Shown here: positions 33,202 through 41,946 of the stretch, piece by piece | Layout: each line of letters starts with the position of its first letter | Position numbering within the stretch: the first letter of the stretch is position 1 | Assembly (NCBI GenBank): GCA_001770935.1 | Contig: MESI01000085.1 | Location: 1 to 64,000 of the forward strand | Length of the DNA: 64,000 bases | Direction: 5' to 3' | From: Burkholderiales bacterium RIFCSPLOWO2_12_FULL_61_40 | GTDB taxonomy: Bacteria; Pseudomonadota; Gammaproteobacteria; Burkholderiales; Burkholderiaceae_C | Notes under the pieces: generated by a model | What the model was told of the DNA's origin: nothing | The model's input: only the letters and a program-made list of their open reading frames with translations | The model's database searches: none | Made by a program: the position numbers and the translations under genes

Positions 33202-34620
33202 ATGAAAAAGTTACCGGCCTTGTGCAAGTCCCTGGCGCTGTGCCTGGCCAGCGCCCCTTTGTTGTCCGCACTGGCCCAAAACATCGAACCGCAAAAGCTC
33301 AGCTTTGATGCGGCCTGGAATCGCGTCAAAGACACCTCCGAAAAGCTCGCGGCGGCCCAAGCGGCCATGGACCACAAAACCTTGCAAGGTGAAGGCCTCC
33401 AGGGTCTGGGCGGCCCCAGTGTCAGCGTCAGTGGCGCCGCCTTCGCTTACAGCGCCCATCTGGACGTGAGCCTGGATCCCATCAATCAACGTCTGACACA
33501 GATTTCGCAGCAGCTGCCGGTTCCGCTGGAAAACCTGCCTATCCCCCTGCCGGTACCGCAGTTTCCAGCCATGTACAGCTACAAAAAGGAGGACACCGCA
33601 GCCACTGCCTCCGTGTCCACCGTATGGCCGATCTATCTGGGCGGAGCCACCGATGCCGTGCGCGGTTTGGTGGGCGCACAAGCCGACGAGGCGCTGGCCG
33701 ACGTGCAGCGTACCAGCCATGAACTGGCCACCCAGCTGGCCCAGCGCTACTTTGGCGCGCAACTCGCCGCCAAGGCCGCCAGCCTGCGCGAAGCGGCCGT
33801 GCGCAACGTGGAGCGGCATGACCAGGCGGCCGAAAAAATGCTGGCCGCCGGTGTCCTCTCCCGTGTGGAACGGTTGCAGGTGCGTGCCGCCTTTGAAGAT
33901 GCGCGCCGCAACGCCCTGAAAGCCCGTGACGATGCCGAACTGGCGTCTGTGGCCCTGGCGCGCACCGTACATACCGACGGAACCGTGGCCCCGCAAACCG
34001 CTTTGTTTGTACTGACCCAGCCGCTGCAAGGCCTGCCATATTTCACCGAAGCGGCCTTGAACCACCACCCCGGCCTGGCCAAAGTGGCCGCCAAAAAGGC
34101 CCAGGCGCAGAGACTGCATGAAGGCGAAGAGGCGGCGCGCAAGCCCCAGGTTTTTGCCTTCGGCCAGCACCAGATCAAAGACAAAAATCCGGACTGGGCC
34201 GCAGGCATCGGCGCGAAATGGACCTTGTTCGACTCCCTGGGACGCGACAAACTGTCCGCCGCCTCCGAACAGCAAATCCGGCAAGCAGAGCACATGGACT
34301 TGCAGGCCCGCAGCGACATTGCCTTGCTGGTGGAACGCAACTGGAAGGTGCTGGAGCAGGCGCGGCGACAGTTCTTGAGCGTGCAAACGGCGGTGGATCT
34401 GGCGCAAGAACTGCTGCGCCTGCGCACCGCAGGTTTGAAGCAAGGGACCAGCACGACGCTGGAACTGATGGACGCCGAAACCAATTCGGCAAAAGTACAA
34501 ACCGAGCGTGCGCAGGCCGCCTACGAATACACAGTGGCGCTGGCCCATTTGCTGGAATCGTGCGGTTTGTCCGAAGAATACGGGGCCTATGTGGCCCGTG
34601 CAGATGTATGGGTGCAATGA
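33202..34620 (+). CDS. TolC-family outer-membrane efflux protein
   Basis: 472 residues with a signal peptide (cut about residue 22, ALA). Two OEP repeats: the first helical pair near ALADVQRTSHELATQLAQRY and the second near LLRLRTAGLKQGTSTTLEL, the typical LxxGxxs(T)xLELxDA motif. It forms the trimeric outer-membrane exit duct. First gene of a four-gene export operon; ATGA overlap with the adaptor gene. Confidence 0.88.
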   Translation: MKKLPALCKSLALCLASAPLLSALAQNIEPQKLSFDAAWNRVKDTSEKLAAAQAAMDHKTLQGEGLQGLGGPSVSVSGAAFAYSAHLDVSLDPINQRLTQISQQLPVPLENLPIPLPVPQFPAMYSYKKEDTAATASVSTVWPIYLGGATDAVRGLVGAQADEALADVQRTSHELATQLAQRYFGAQLAAKAASLREAAVRNVERHDQAAEKMLAAGVLSRVERLQVRAAFEDARRNALKARDDAELASVALARTVHTDGTVAPQTALFVLTQPLQGLPYFTEAALNHHPGLAKVAAKKAQAQRLHEGEEAARKPQVFAFGQHQIKDKNPDWAAGIGAKWTLFDSLGRDKLSAASEQQIRQAEHMDLQARSDIALLVERNWKVLEQARRQFLSVQTAVDLAQELLRLRTAGLKQGTSTTLELMDAETNSAKVQTERAQAAYEYTVALAHLLESCGLSEEYGAYVARADVWVQ

Positions 34621-35618
34621 CTATGAATATCAAGGCAATCGTGGGTGGTTTGGCCGGTGTAGGGCTGGTAACCTTTTTGGGCTACGGCGTATGGCGTGCG
34701 TCCCAGCCCGCCCCCGAGGTATTCCAGGGCCAGATGGAAGCCCGTGAGACCGACATCGCCCCCAAAGTGCCGGGGCGCATTGCCGAAATTCTGGTGAAAG
34801 AAGGCGACGTGGTGGCCATCGGTGCGCCCATCCTTCGCATGGACAGCCCCGAGGTCAATGCCAAGCTGGCCCAGGCCAGCGCCGCCCAGGAAGCCGCCCA
34901 GGCGGTGGCCAGCAAGGCCGAGCATGGCGCCCGCCCGCAGGAAGTGGCGATGGCCCGCATGAACTGGCAACGCGCCCAGGCCGCCGCCGAACTGGCGGCG
35001 GTGTCGTTCCAACGCGTGGACAACCTGGCCAAAGACGGCCTGGTGGCCACCCAAAAACGCGACGAAGCCGAGGCGAACTACAAGGCCTCCCGCGACGGTG
35101 CCATCGCCGCAAAGGCGCAATATGACATGGCACGCACCGGCGCACGCACGGAGGACAAGGCGGCTGCCCAAGCCCAGGCCCGCCAAGTGGCCGGTGTGGT
35201 GGCCGAGGTGGAAGCCGCCAAGGCGGAAACCGAACTCAAAAGCCCGGTGGCCGGCGAAGTGGCCAAGGTGCTGGCCAAGGTGGGCGAACTCAGCCCCAGC
35301 GGGGTGGCGGTGGTCAGCCTGGTGGACCTGAGCGACCAATGGGTGGTGCTCCATGTCCGTGAAGACCGATTGCAGCGGTTTGCGATGGGCGCGGAGTTTG
35401 ATGCCCTGCTGCCCGCCTTGTCTGGCGGCAAGACCGAAGGCGAAGCCGCCAAGGCGGTGCGCTTCAAGGTGTTTTACAGCGCAGCACTGCCAGACTTCGC
35501 CACCTGGCGCGCCACCCGGGGCGGCCAGGGTTTCGATGCACGAACCTTTGAGGTGCGCGCGCGCCCGCTGACCTCCATCCAGGGGGCACGCCCCGGCATG
35601 AGCGTGCTGGTGCACTAG
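34617..35618 (+). CDS. HlyD-family periplasmic adaptor
   Basis: 333 residues. One N-terminal membrane anchor (about 7-25), a lipoyl half (KVPGRIAEILVKEGDVVAIG), a coiled-coil hairpin rich in Ala/Gln, the second lipoyl half (ELKSPVAGEVAKVLAKVGEL) and a beta-barrel. This is the YbhG/YhiI-like membrane-fusion type. It bridges the permeases and the TolC-like duct. Start by ATGA overlap; a second ATG lies 6 bp later. Confidence 0.9.
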   Translation: MTMNIKAIVGGLAGVGLVTFLGYGVWRASQPAPEVFQGQMEARETDIAPKVPGRIAEILVKEGDVVAIGAPILRMDSPEVNAKLAQASAAQEAAQAVASKAEHGARPQEVAMARMNWQRAQAAAELAAVSFQRVDNLAKDGLVATQKRDEAEANYKASRDGAIAAKAQYDMARTGARTEDKAAAQAQARQVAGVVAEVEAAKAETELKSPVAGEVAKVLAKVGELSPSGVAVVSLVDLSDQWVVLHVREDRLQRFAMGAEFDALLPALSGGKTEGEAAKAVRFKVFYSAALPDFATWRATRGGQGFDARTFEVRARPLTSIQGARPGMSVLVH

Positions 35619-35620
35619 GC

Positions 35621-36793
35621 ATGGGGTGGACCAACAGCGCGCGGCGCGAGCGCACGCTGCTGCGCCAGCGCCCGTGGGACCTGGCCCTGCTGACCTGGGT
35701 GCCGCTGCTGGCGGCCGCCCTCCTGTGGTGGATGTTTTCGGCCGGGCAACCCCGTGCGCTGCCGATTGGGCTGATCGATGCGGACCACACGGCGCTGTCG
35801 CGCCAACTCAGCCGCTTGCTGAATGCCACGCCCGGCCTGCATATCGACCAGCAGTTCAGCAATCTGGCGGAAGCGGAACAAGCCTTGCGCGGTGCGCAGG
35901 TGTATGGCGTGGTGACCATTCCGCCGGACTTTGCCCGCAGCGTGAAGCAGGGCCGTGCAGCACAAATCACCTTGCTGCACAACGCCCAGCTGGGAACCCA
36001 CTCGGGCCTGATCCAGCGGGACGTGCGCACCGTGGTGGGCACACTCTCGGCAGGCATTGAAATGGCCGGGCGCAACAAGCGCGGCGAGCCCGCCCAAACG
36101 GTGCGGGTGGCCATGGAGCCGGTGCGCACCAATCTGATTACCCTGTTCAATGCCTCACTGGACTACGAGCAGTTTTTGGCCGTTGCCCTGGTTCCGGCGC
36201 TGCTGCATATTTTGGCCATGACGGCGGGGGCCTGGAGCGTGGGCCGTGAGTTGCGCGACGCCACCCTGGGCCAGTGGCTGGGCAGCGCGCCCCGTACCGG
36301 CCAGGCACTGGCGGCGCTGGGCGGCAAGCTGCTGTGGGCGTGGTTGAGCCTGGGTGGTATCGGCACCCTGGCCCTGCTCTGGATGACCTGGGGGCGCGGC
36401 TGGCACCCGCCGGGCTCGGTCGCGTGGACCTTGGTGGCGCTGTGGGTCTTTTTGGCCCTCTCCATCAGCATGGGGGCGGCGGTGGCGGCCATCACCCGCT
36501 CCCTGCGCACCGCCCTCTCCGCCACCGGCTTTATCACGGCACCGGCCTTTGCCTTCAGCGGCGTGGGCTTTCCGCTGGTGGCCATGCCCTGGGGCGCGCA
36601 GCTGTGGGCCCAAGCCCTGCCCTTCACCCACTACATCCGCGTGCAAATGGAACAACTGCAAATGGGCGCCCCGCTGGAATATTCCCTGCGAACGCCTCTC
36701 TTCATGTTGCTGGCTTGCGCTGCCTTGCTGCTGGTCAGTGCCGTGGGTTTGGCACGCGCCGCCGCCCAACCCGCCACCTGGGGCCAACGCTGA
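35621..36793 (+). CDS. ABC-2 type permease, first copy
   Basis: 390 residues. An N-terminal helix, a large periplasmic domain (LPIGLIDADHTALSRQLSRL, GVVTIPPDFARSVKQG), then five helices: the ABC-2_membrane_3 arrangement of YhhJ/YbhR exporters. It would pair with the next gene as a heterodimer. Starts 2 bp after the adaptor stop. Confidence 0.85.
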   Translation: MGWTNSARRERTLLRQRPWDLALLTWVPLLAAALLWWMFSAGQPRALPIGLIDADHTALSRQLSRLLNATPGLHIDQQFSNLAEAEQALRGAQVYGVVTIPPDFARSVKQGRAAQITLLHNAQLGTHSGLIQRDVRTVVGTLSAGIEMAGRNKRGEPAQTVRVAMEPVRTNLITLFNASLDYEQFLAVALVPALLHILAMTAGAWSVGRELRDATLGQWLGSAPRTGQALAALGGKLLWAWLSLGGIGTLALLWMTWGRGWHPPGSVAWTLVALWVFLALSISMGAAVAAITRSLRTALSATGFITAPAFAFSGVGFPLVAMPWGAQLWAQALPFTHYIRVQMEQLQMGAPLEYSLRTPLFMLLACAALLLVSAVGLARAAAQPATWGQR

Positions 36794-37935
36794 TGCTGCG
36801 CATATTGGCCCAATCCTGGCTGGACACCCTGCGCAGCATTGCGCAAGACACCGGCGTCTGGATGCTGCTGGTTCTGGCGCCGGTGGTCTACGCCTTTTTT
36901 TACCCCTGGCCCTACGCCGAACAGGCCGTCACGCGCGTGCCGGTTGCCGTGGTGGACCTGGACCACAGCAGCCTGTCGCGGCAGATCACCCGCTTTGCCA
37001 TGGCCAATCCGCGTATGGACGTGCGCTGGATCGGCGGCGATGTACGCGAGGCCCAGCAAGCCCTGTGGCGTGGCGAGATTGAAGGGTTTGCCATCCTCCC
37101 CGCCAACCTCAAGCGCAGCGTGGTGCGGGGCACCCCGGCGGTGGTCACGGTGGAAGGCGACGGCGCTTTTGCGCTCTTGAACAAGGCCGTGCTGTACGGC
37201 TTTGCCGAAGCCGTTGGCACGGTGTCGGCCGGCATAGAAATCAAAAAGCTGCGTGCCGCCGGCCAGGGTGCGGTGCAAGCGTCTGCCAGCCGCAGCCCGG
37301 TGAATGTGCAACTGGTGCCTTTGTTCAACCCCACCGAAGGCTATGGCAGCTATGTGGTGCCTGCGGTGGCGATTCTCATCATCCAGCAGACCCTGCTGAT
37401 GGGGGTGGCCATGCTGGTGGGCACCTGGGTGGAGCAAGGGCGGCACCGTGCGCGGGCCAGCGTCTGGCTGGGCCGCTTGCTGGCGTTTGCCAGCCTGGGC
37501 TTTTTGTCGGGCCTGTTTTACACCGGCTGGGTGTTTGTCTGGCAAGACTACCCGCGTGGGGGCAACCCCTGGGCTGCCGTTGGCATGCTGGGGATTTACG
37601 CCCTGGCGGTAAGCGCGCTGGGCGCTTTGCTCGGCCTGTGGTTCAAGGACCGTGAGCGTTCACTACAGGTGCTGCTGCTTACCGCCTTGCCCATGGCTTT
37701 TTTGTCCGGCTTTTCCTGGCCTGTGGAAGCCCTGCCCGATGCGCTGCAAGTGCTCCGGTGGTTGATTCCCAGCACCTCGGCCATTCAGGCCTCGCTGCAA
37801 CTGAACCAGATGGGGGCACCTCTGCGCGCCGTGGCCTTCCCGCTGGAAGTGCTGGGAGCCATGGCGGTCGTCCTGGGTCTGTCGGTGCTGGTACTGGGCC
37901 GCCCTCAGGCCACCCGGGCGTGCACCTTGTCGTAG
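36793..37935 (+). CDS. ABC-2 type permease, second copy
   Basis: 380 residues with the same plan: VAVVDLDHSSLSRQITRFAM, EGFAILPANLKRSVVRG, then helices ending in a W-rich loop (FSWPVEALPDALQVLRWL). The start overlaps the previous stop by 1 base (TGATG). No nucleotide-binding protein follows. Its 3' end overlaps ycaO by 31 bp on the other strand. Confidence 0.85.
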   Translation: MLRILAQSWLDTLRSIAQDTGVWMLLVLAPVVYAFFYPWPYAEQAVTRVPVAVVDLDHSSLSRQITRFAMANPRMDVRWIGGDVREAQQALWRGEIEGFAILPANLKRSVVRGTPAVVTVEGDGAFALLNKAVLYGFAEAVGTVSAGIEIKKLRAAGQGAVQASASRSPVNVQLVPLFNPTEGYGSYVVPAVAILIIQQTLLMGVAMLVGTWVEQGRHRARASVWLGRLLAFASLGFLSGLFYTGWVFVWQDYPRGGNPWAAVGMLGIYALAVSALGALLGLWFKDRERSLQVLLLTALPMAFLSGFSWPVEALPDALQVLRWLIPSTSAIQASLQLNQMGAPLRAVAFPLEVLGAMAVVLGLSVLVLGRPQATRACTLS

Positions 37936-39635
37936 GCCTGCAGCAGTTTCTGGTGCATTTCGCAACCTTGCATCATCAGGCCCGGTGCTGACAGACCCAT
38001 GAAGCGGTCGGTTTGCATGACGAGCGCATGCGCCTGCTCCACGGCGCCAGCGCCGTAGAGTTGGCGCAAGGCGGTCAGGTAGGGGCCGGTATCGCCCCTA
38101 TCGGCCAGATGGATCAGGCTCTCGATGCAGGCATACACCTTGCGGCGCTGGGGATTGATCTGGTCAAAATGCTTGATCCACTCGCAGCCTTCCAGGGTGG
38201 CTTCCTCGTCCCCAATGGCCAGGGCCAGCAGGGTTTTGAGTTCGCCCACGCGCAGGTCGGCCCAAAATGATCCCGCATCGGCGGCCATGCCAATCACCGC
38301 TGCCACCGGGCGCTGGTCGGCCAAGGCGGATTCGTTCAGCGTGTCGAGCAAATCCATGCACTCTTCGTCGTCCAGATCGGTGAGGTTCAGAATCGCTTCG
38401 CGGATGCTGTTGCCCACGCTGTTGTTTTCATATTCCAGGTCGTCCACCGGATAGATTTCGGACATGCCGGGCACCAGGATGCGGCAGGCATAGGCGCCCA
38501 GATGGGTGAAGTCGGCCACATAGATGTCGAAGCCGTCCGCGTGGATGCGGTCCACGGCCCAGGCGTAGTCTTCGGCGGTGGTGGTGCTGAAATTCCAGTC
38601 GCAAAACACGTAGTCGGGTGCTTCGCTCAGAAAACGCCAGTGGATGACGCCGCTGCTGTCCACAAAATGGATCTCGATGTTGGTGGAGCTGGCGGTTTCT
38701 TCCAGATCGAAGCTGGGGGCCGCAAAGCCTGCCAGCGCGTCCAGCGCCCGGCCCTGCAACAGCTCGGTCAAGGCGCGCTCCAGCGCAATCTCAAAACGCG
38801 GGTGCGCGCCAAAGCTGGCAAAACAGCCCTGGTCTTCGGGGTGCAGCAGCGTGACATTCATCACCGGGTACTGGCCGCCCAAGGAGGCGTCTTTCACCAA
38901 AATGCCAAACCCGGCGGCGCGCAGGGCCTGGATGCCGGCGGCAATGCGCGGGTAGCGCGCAATCACCGCGTCTGGCACATCGGGCAGGCAAATGCCTTCG
39001 CTGATGATGCGGGCTTTGATGTGGCGCTCAAAAATCTCGGACAAGGCCTGGGTGCGTGCTTCGGCCTGGGTGTTGCCCGCCGACATGCCGTTGCTCACGT
39101 ACAGGTTGCCGATGATGTTGACCGGAATGTAGGTCACGACACCGTCGCGCTGGCGCGTGTAAGGAATGGCGCAAATGCCGCGCTCCACATTGCCGGAATT
39201 GAACTCCACCAGGTTGCTGGCGTCGATGCTGCCTTCGGGGTTGTAAAACTCCTGCAGCTGCGGGGTCAGCAGCCCGGCGGGCCAGTTGCCGTCTTCCCCC
39301 GGCGCAAACCAGCGCTCTTGCGGGTAGTGCACATGGTGGCGGTCGGCGATACGGGGGCCCAGGTAGTAATGGGTCCAGAAATAGTTGGTGGACAGGCGCT
39401 CCACAAACTCGCCCAGGGCACTGGCCAGGCAAGCCAGGCGGGTGGCGCCCTTGCCGTTGGTGAACAAAAGCGGGCAATCGCGGTCACGGATGTGCACCGA
39501 CCAAATGCCCTCCACCGGATTCAGCCAGGATTTTTCTTCAATGTGGAAACCACGCGCCTGCAGCTTGGCTTGCAGGGTGTTGATGGTGGATTCGAGGGAG
39601 GCGTCTTTGCCGGGGATAAAGTTTTCATTGGGCAT
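37905..39635 (-). CDS. ycaO: YcaO-domain protein
   Basis: 576 residues, close to E. coli YcaO in length. FTNGKGATRLACLASALGEF and VERLSTNYFW are the start of the ATP-binding YcaO domain; LSEIFERHIKARIISEG and a C-terminal TPR-like region follow. E. coli YcaO helps RimO methylthiolate ribosomal protein S12; other YcaO enzymes modify peptides. No RimO or precursor peptide is seen here. The start at MPNENF is preferred over a longer reading. Confidence 0.9.
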   Translation of the reverse strand: MPNENFIPGKDASLESTINTLQAKLQARGFHIEEKSWLNPVEGIWSVHIRDRDCPLLFTNGKGATRLACLASALGEFVERLSTNYFWTHYYLGPRIADRHHVHYPQERWFAPGEDGNWPAGLLTPQLQEFYNPEGSIDASNLVEFNSGNVERGICAIPYTRQRDGVVTYIPVNIIGNLYVSNGMSAGNTQAEARTQALSEIFERHIKARIISEGICLPDVPDAVIARYPRIAAGIQALRAAGFGILVKDASLGGQYPVMNVTLLHPEDQGCFASFGAHPRFEIALERALTELLQGRALDALAGFAAPSFDLEETASSTNIEIHFVDSSGVIHWRFLSEAPDYVFCDWNFSTTTAEDYAWAVDRIHADGFDIYVADFTHLGAYACRILVPGMSEIYPVDDLEYENNSVGNSIREAILNLTDLDDEECMDLLDTLNESALADQRPVAAVIGMAADAGSFWADLRVGELKTLLALAIGDEEATLEGCEWIKHFDQINPQRRKVYACIESLIHLADRGDTGPYLTALRQLYGAGAVEQAHALVMQTDRFMGLSAPGLMMQGCEMHQKLLQAYDKVHARVA

Positions 39636-39684
39636 GGGCGCAGCATAACCCAGGGCCAAGTCAGGGCATTGGCTGGATTTTTCA

Positions 39685-39707
39685 AAGATTCATTTATGAT
39701 GCATCTT
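39685..39707 (+). promoter_or_regulatory. Probable NsrR operator
   Basis: Half-sites AAGATTCAT and ATGCATCTT match at 8 of 9 positions as inverted repeats within a 23-bp site, close to the known NsrR pattern (AAGATGCAT half-site). It lies 21 bp before the DUF2249 start. NsrR is the nitric-oxide-sensing repressor. Confidence 0.65.
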
Positions 39708-39728
39708 TAAACCAACCAAAGGATTGCC

Positions 39729-39989
39729 ATGAGTTCTTGCGCCACCGGCCACGTCACCCCTGAAGCCATTTACCCCTTCGACGCACGCGGCGTTGCCAAG
39801 CGTTTTCGCCATGCGGCCATTTTTGGCGCGCTGGACGCCCTGCAACCCGGCGAGACCATGCGCTTTTGCAACGACCACGACCCCATTCCCCTGCTGCACC
39901 AGCTCAATGCCCGCTATGGCACGGCTGTCTCCATCCAGTACCTGCAACGCGAACCCGGCGCCATCGTGATCGACTTCGTCTGCCTTTGA
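39729..39989 (+). CDS. DUF2249 protein
   Basis: 86 residues. FDARGVAKRFRHAAIFGALD, MRFCNDHDPIPLLHQLNARY and a final VIDFVCL match DUF2249, a small family often under NO-responsive control and sometimes fused to hemerythrin domains. The conserved histidines (HDP, LLHQL) could bind metal. The palindrome upstream supports NsrR regulation. The FmdE-like gene follows 8 bp later. Confidence 0.85.
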   Translation: MSSCATGHVTPEAIYPFDARGVAKRFRHAAIFGALDALQPGETMRFCNDHDPIPLLHQLNARYGTAVSIQYLQREPGAIVIDFVCL

Positions 39990-39997
39990 TCCGCACC

Positions 39998-40606
39998 ATG
40001 CGCTTTCCTGCATTTTTTGACCAGGTCCCGGGCATCACCCTGCACGACCCTCTGGCGGAGTTGCTGGGTTCGGTGGAAGGTGGGCTGATGCACTACGGCT
40101 ACGCCGACGCCGTGCGGCTGGCCGGGCATTCCTGCCCCACGGTGGCCAGCGCCTACTGGCTGGGCGTGCGCGCCATCCAGGCTTTGTATGGCGACGCCAT
40201 GCCGGTGCGCGGCCACATGGCGGTGGATATGCGCGAGCCCTTTGCGGCGGGCACCACCGGCGTGGTGGCCAGCGTGCTGGGCCTGCTCACAGGCGCTGCG
40301 GGCGACGGGGGATTTGCCGGCCTGGGCGGCCAATGTGTACGCCGGGGCCTGCTGCGCTTTGATGCCGACATAGACGCGGAGCTGCGCTTCACCCGCACCG
40401 ACACCGGCCAGGCCGTGCTGGCTCAGGCGCAGGTGCACAGCGTGCCCGGCAACCCGCAAACCCGCCCGCTGATGCAGCTGTGCCTGACAGGCGCCGCCAG
40501 CGCAGCCCAGCGCGCCGAATTTGGCCAGCTCTGGCAAGCCCGCGTACAGCGCATCCTGCTGGAGCACGCCTGGGACGATGCGGTGTTTCACATCCGGGCC
40601 GTCTGA
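39998..40606 (+). CDS. FmdE-family protein
   Basis: 202 residues. GYADAVRLAGHSCPTVASAY (His/Cys metal site), then RGHMAVDMREPFAAGTTGVV, resembles the FmdE/PF02663 family, first found with formylmethanofuran dehydrogenase but common in organisms lacking it. No molybdenum or methanofuran enzymes are adjacent. Cotranscribed with the DUF2249 gene, hence probably in the same NO-responsive operon. Confidence 0.75.
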   Translation: MRFPAFFDQVPGITLHDPLAELLGSVEGGLMHYGYADAVRLAGHSCPTVASAYWLGVRAIQALYGDAMPVRGHMAVDMREPFAAGTTGVVASVLGLLTGAAGDGGFAGLGGQCVRRGLLRFDADIDAELRFTRTDTGQAVLAQAQVHSVPGNPQTRPLMQLCLTGAASAAQRAEFGQLWQARVQRILLEHAWDDAVFHIRAV

Positions 40607-40633
40607 GCCCCCTACCCCTGCGGCGCTGCAGAG

Positions 40634-41629
40634 CTAAACGGCCCCGCGCCCCTTCTGGCTTTCAAAGTACACCACCTTGCGGGCGCGCTGCACGTCGCCC
40701 AGGGGACGGTGCGCCACCAGCGCCTGCCAGGGGTCGAACACCGCCGCTTCTGTCTGCTGCAGCAGCACCTGGCCTTCGGCACTGGCGGTGTCCTGCTGGG
40801 GCAAGGTCAGCCGCGCCACCGTGGTGTAGGGCGTGGTCCAGTTCACCGAGGCATCTTCAATGGGGGTAAGCGCCTCGCTGACAAAAGGCTGCAACTGCAA
40901 ATCCCATTGCAGGCTCTGCTGGCCCAGGCGGGCGGAAAAATCGGCGCCCCAATCCTGGTTGGCGCCGGGCGTGGGCGCGCCGTTGGCGGCGGCGGGCACC
41001 AGACGCACCCGCACCGCATAAGGGCCGCAGGCCATGGGCACCGCGCTGAACACGGTTTCGGTGGCAAAACCACCAAAGGGCTTGGTCACGGTTTTCAGCA
41101 TCTTCACCATCCGCAAGGGGCCCGCCAGCAGGCCGTAGCGACGAACCAGATGCTTGAGCAAGGCAGCGCCGCCGCTGGAGGCGGCCACCACGAATTCGAC
41201 AAACTCGTCGCTCTTGGGAAAGGCGAACTGCTCCTGGTTGATCAGCGTGAAGTCCTGGCTCTTGGCCGGGCCGATGCCCAAAGCCGAATCCCCCTGCACA
41301 CCCAGCACCCGCAGGGAAAAGCCCCGGATGTCGGGCGTGCGGTCCGAGGCCTTGTCCATGCCGCCGTTGGACAGGCGCACCCACACGTCAAAGGTGCCCG
41401 GCGCGGCAAACAGGCCCTGGCGGGCAAAGTCCGGCAAGCCGCCCAAGACCTCCAGCGTGCCGCTGGCGGCGGTGAGCTGCTTGCGGTGCAGCGCCCTGCC
41501 CTGGCCGTATTTTTTGGACTTGCGCGCCTGGATGGCGGCAAAAGCCTTGCCGTACCCAGCGAAGCGCTCGGCTTCGTCGGCGGCGATCTGTTCTTGCCAT
41601 TGGGTGCTGGGGCGCAGGTCAGATTTCAT
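40634..41629 (-). CDS. Catalase-like heme protein (SrpA/catalase-related family)
   Basis: 331 residues, shorter than classic catalase. ALHRKQLTAASGTLEVLGGL, VWVRLSNGGMDKASDRTPDI, RGFSLRVLGV and TLINQEQFAFP follow the catalase-related pattern. The first half holds the distal histidine region (LHRK); the proximal heme tyrosine is not certain. A minus-oriented Rep-A lies 72 bp upstream of its start. Confidence 0.72.
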   Translation of the reverse strand: MKSDLRPSTQWQEQIAADEAERFAGYGKAFAAIQARKSKKYGQGRALHRKQLTAASGTLEVLGGLPDFARQGLFAAPGTFDVWVRLSNGGMDKASDRTPDIRGFSLRVLGVQGDSALGIGPAKSQDFTLINQEQFAFPKSDEFVEFVVAASSGGAALLKHLVRRYGLLAGPLRMVKMLKTVTKPFGGFATETVFSAVPMACGPYAVRVRLVPAAANGAPTPGANQDWGADFSARLGQQSLQWDLQLQPFVSEALTPIEDASVNWTTPYTTVARLTLPQQDTASAEGQVLLQQTEAAVFDPWQALVAHRPLGDVQRARKVVYFESQKGRGAV

Positions 41630-41700
41630 GGGGGCATCCTGGTGGTTGACGAAGGTGGTGGATCGTACAACGGAGGGGGTTTTTGTGAGATATGTTGGTC

Positions 41701-41756
41701 AAATCGGGCTCTAGCCCTCTAGAACATTGCGTAGGTAGCTATTAATTCAGTAGCAA
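41701..41756 (-). repeat. Rep-A copy 14
   Basis: GGGCTCTAGCCC, ACATTGCGTAGGTAGCTATT, CAGTAGCAA. It reads toward the catalase-like gene and belongs to a subtype whose mini-hairpin loop is TGAATTAA. Confidence 0.8.
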
Positions 41757-41946
41757 TGGTAGTCAGGAATCACCCGCGCAGGGATGCTGGGCGTGTGGAT
41801 CAGTAGTTTGGTTTTTCCCCCTGGCAGGCTGTTTGACCAAGAGCAGTTAATCGACATTCACCCTTCTGAGAAAACCAATGCGTGCTGGTCTTCACATTGC
41901 ACCCAACTCTCGTATCAAGGCCACAACAACCGACACTACCCGCAAC
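41757..41946. other. Intergenic, no gene seen
   Basis: Between Rep-A copy 14 and the CoiA-like stop. Composition turns AT-richer here. Short open frames exist but lack ribosome sites or coding character. Confidence 0.5.
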
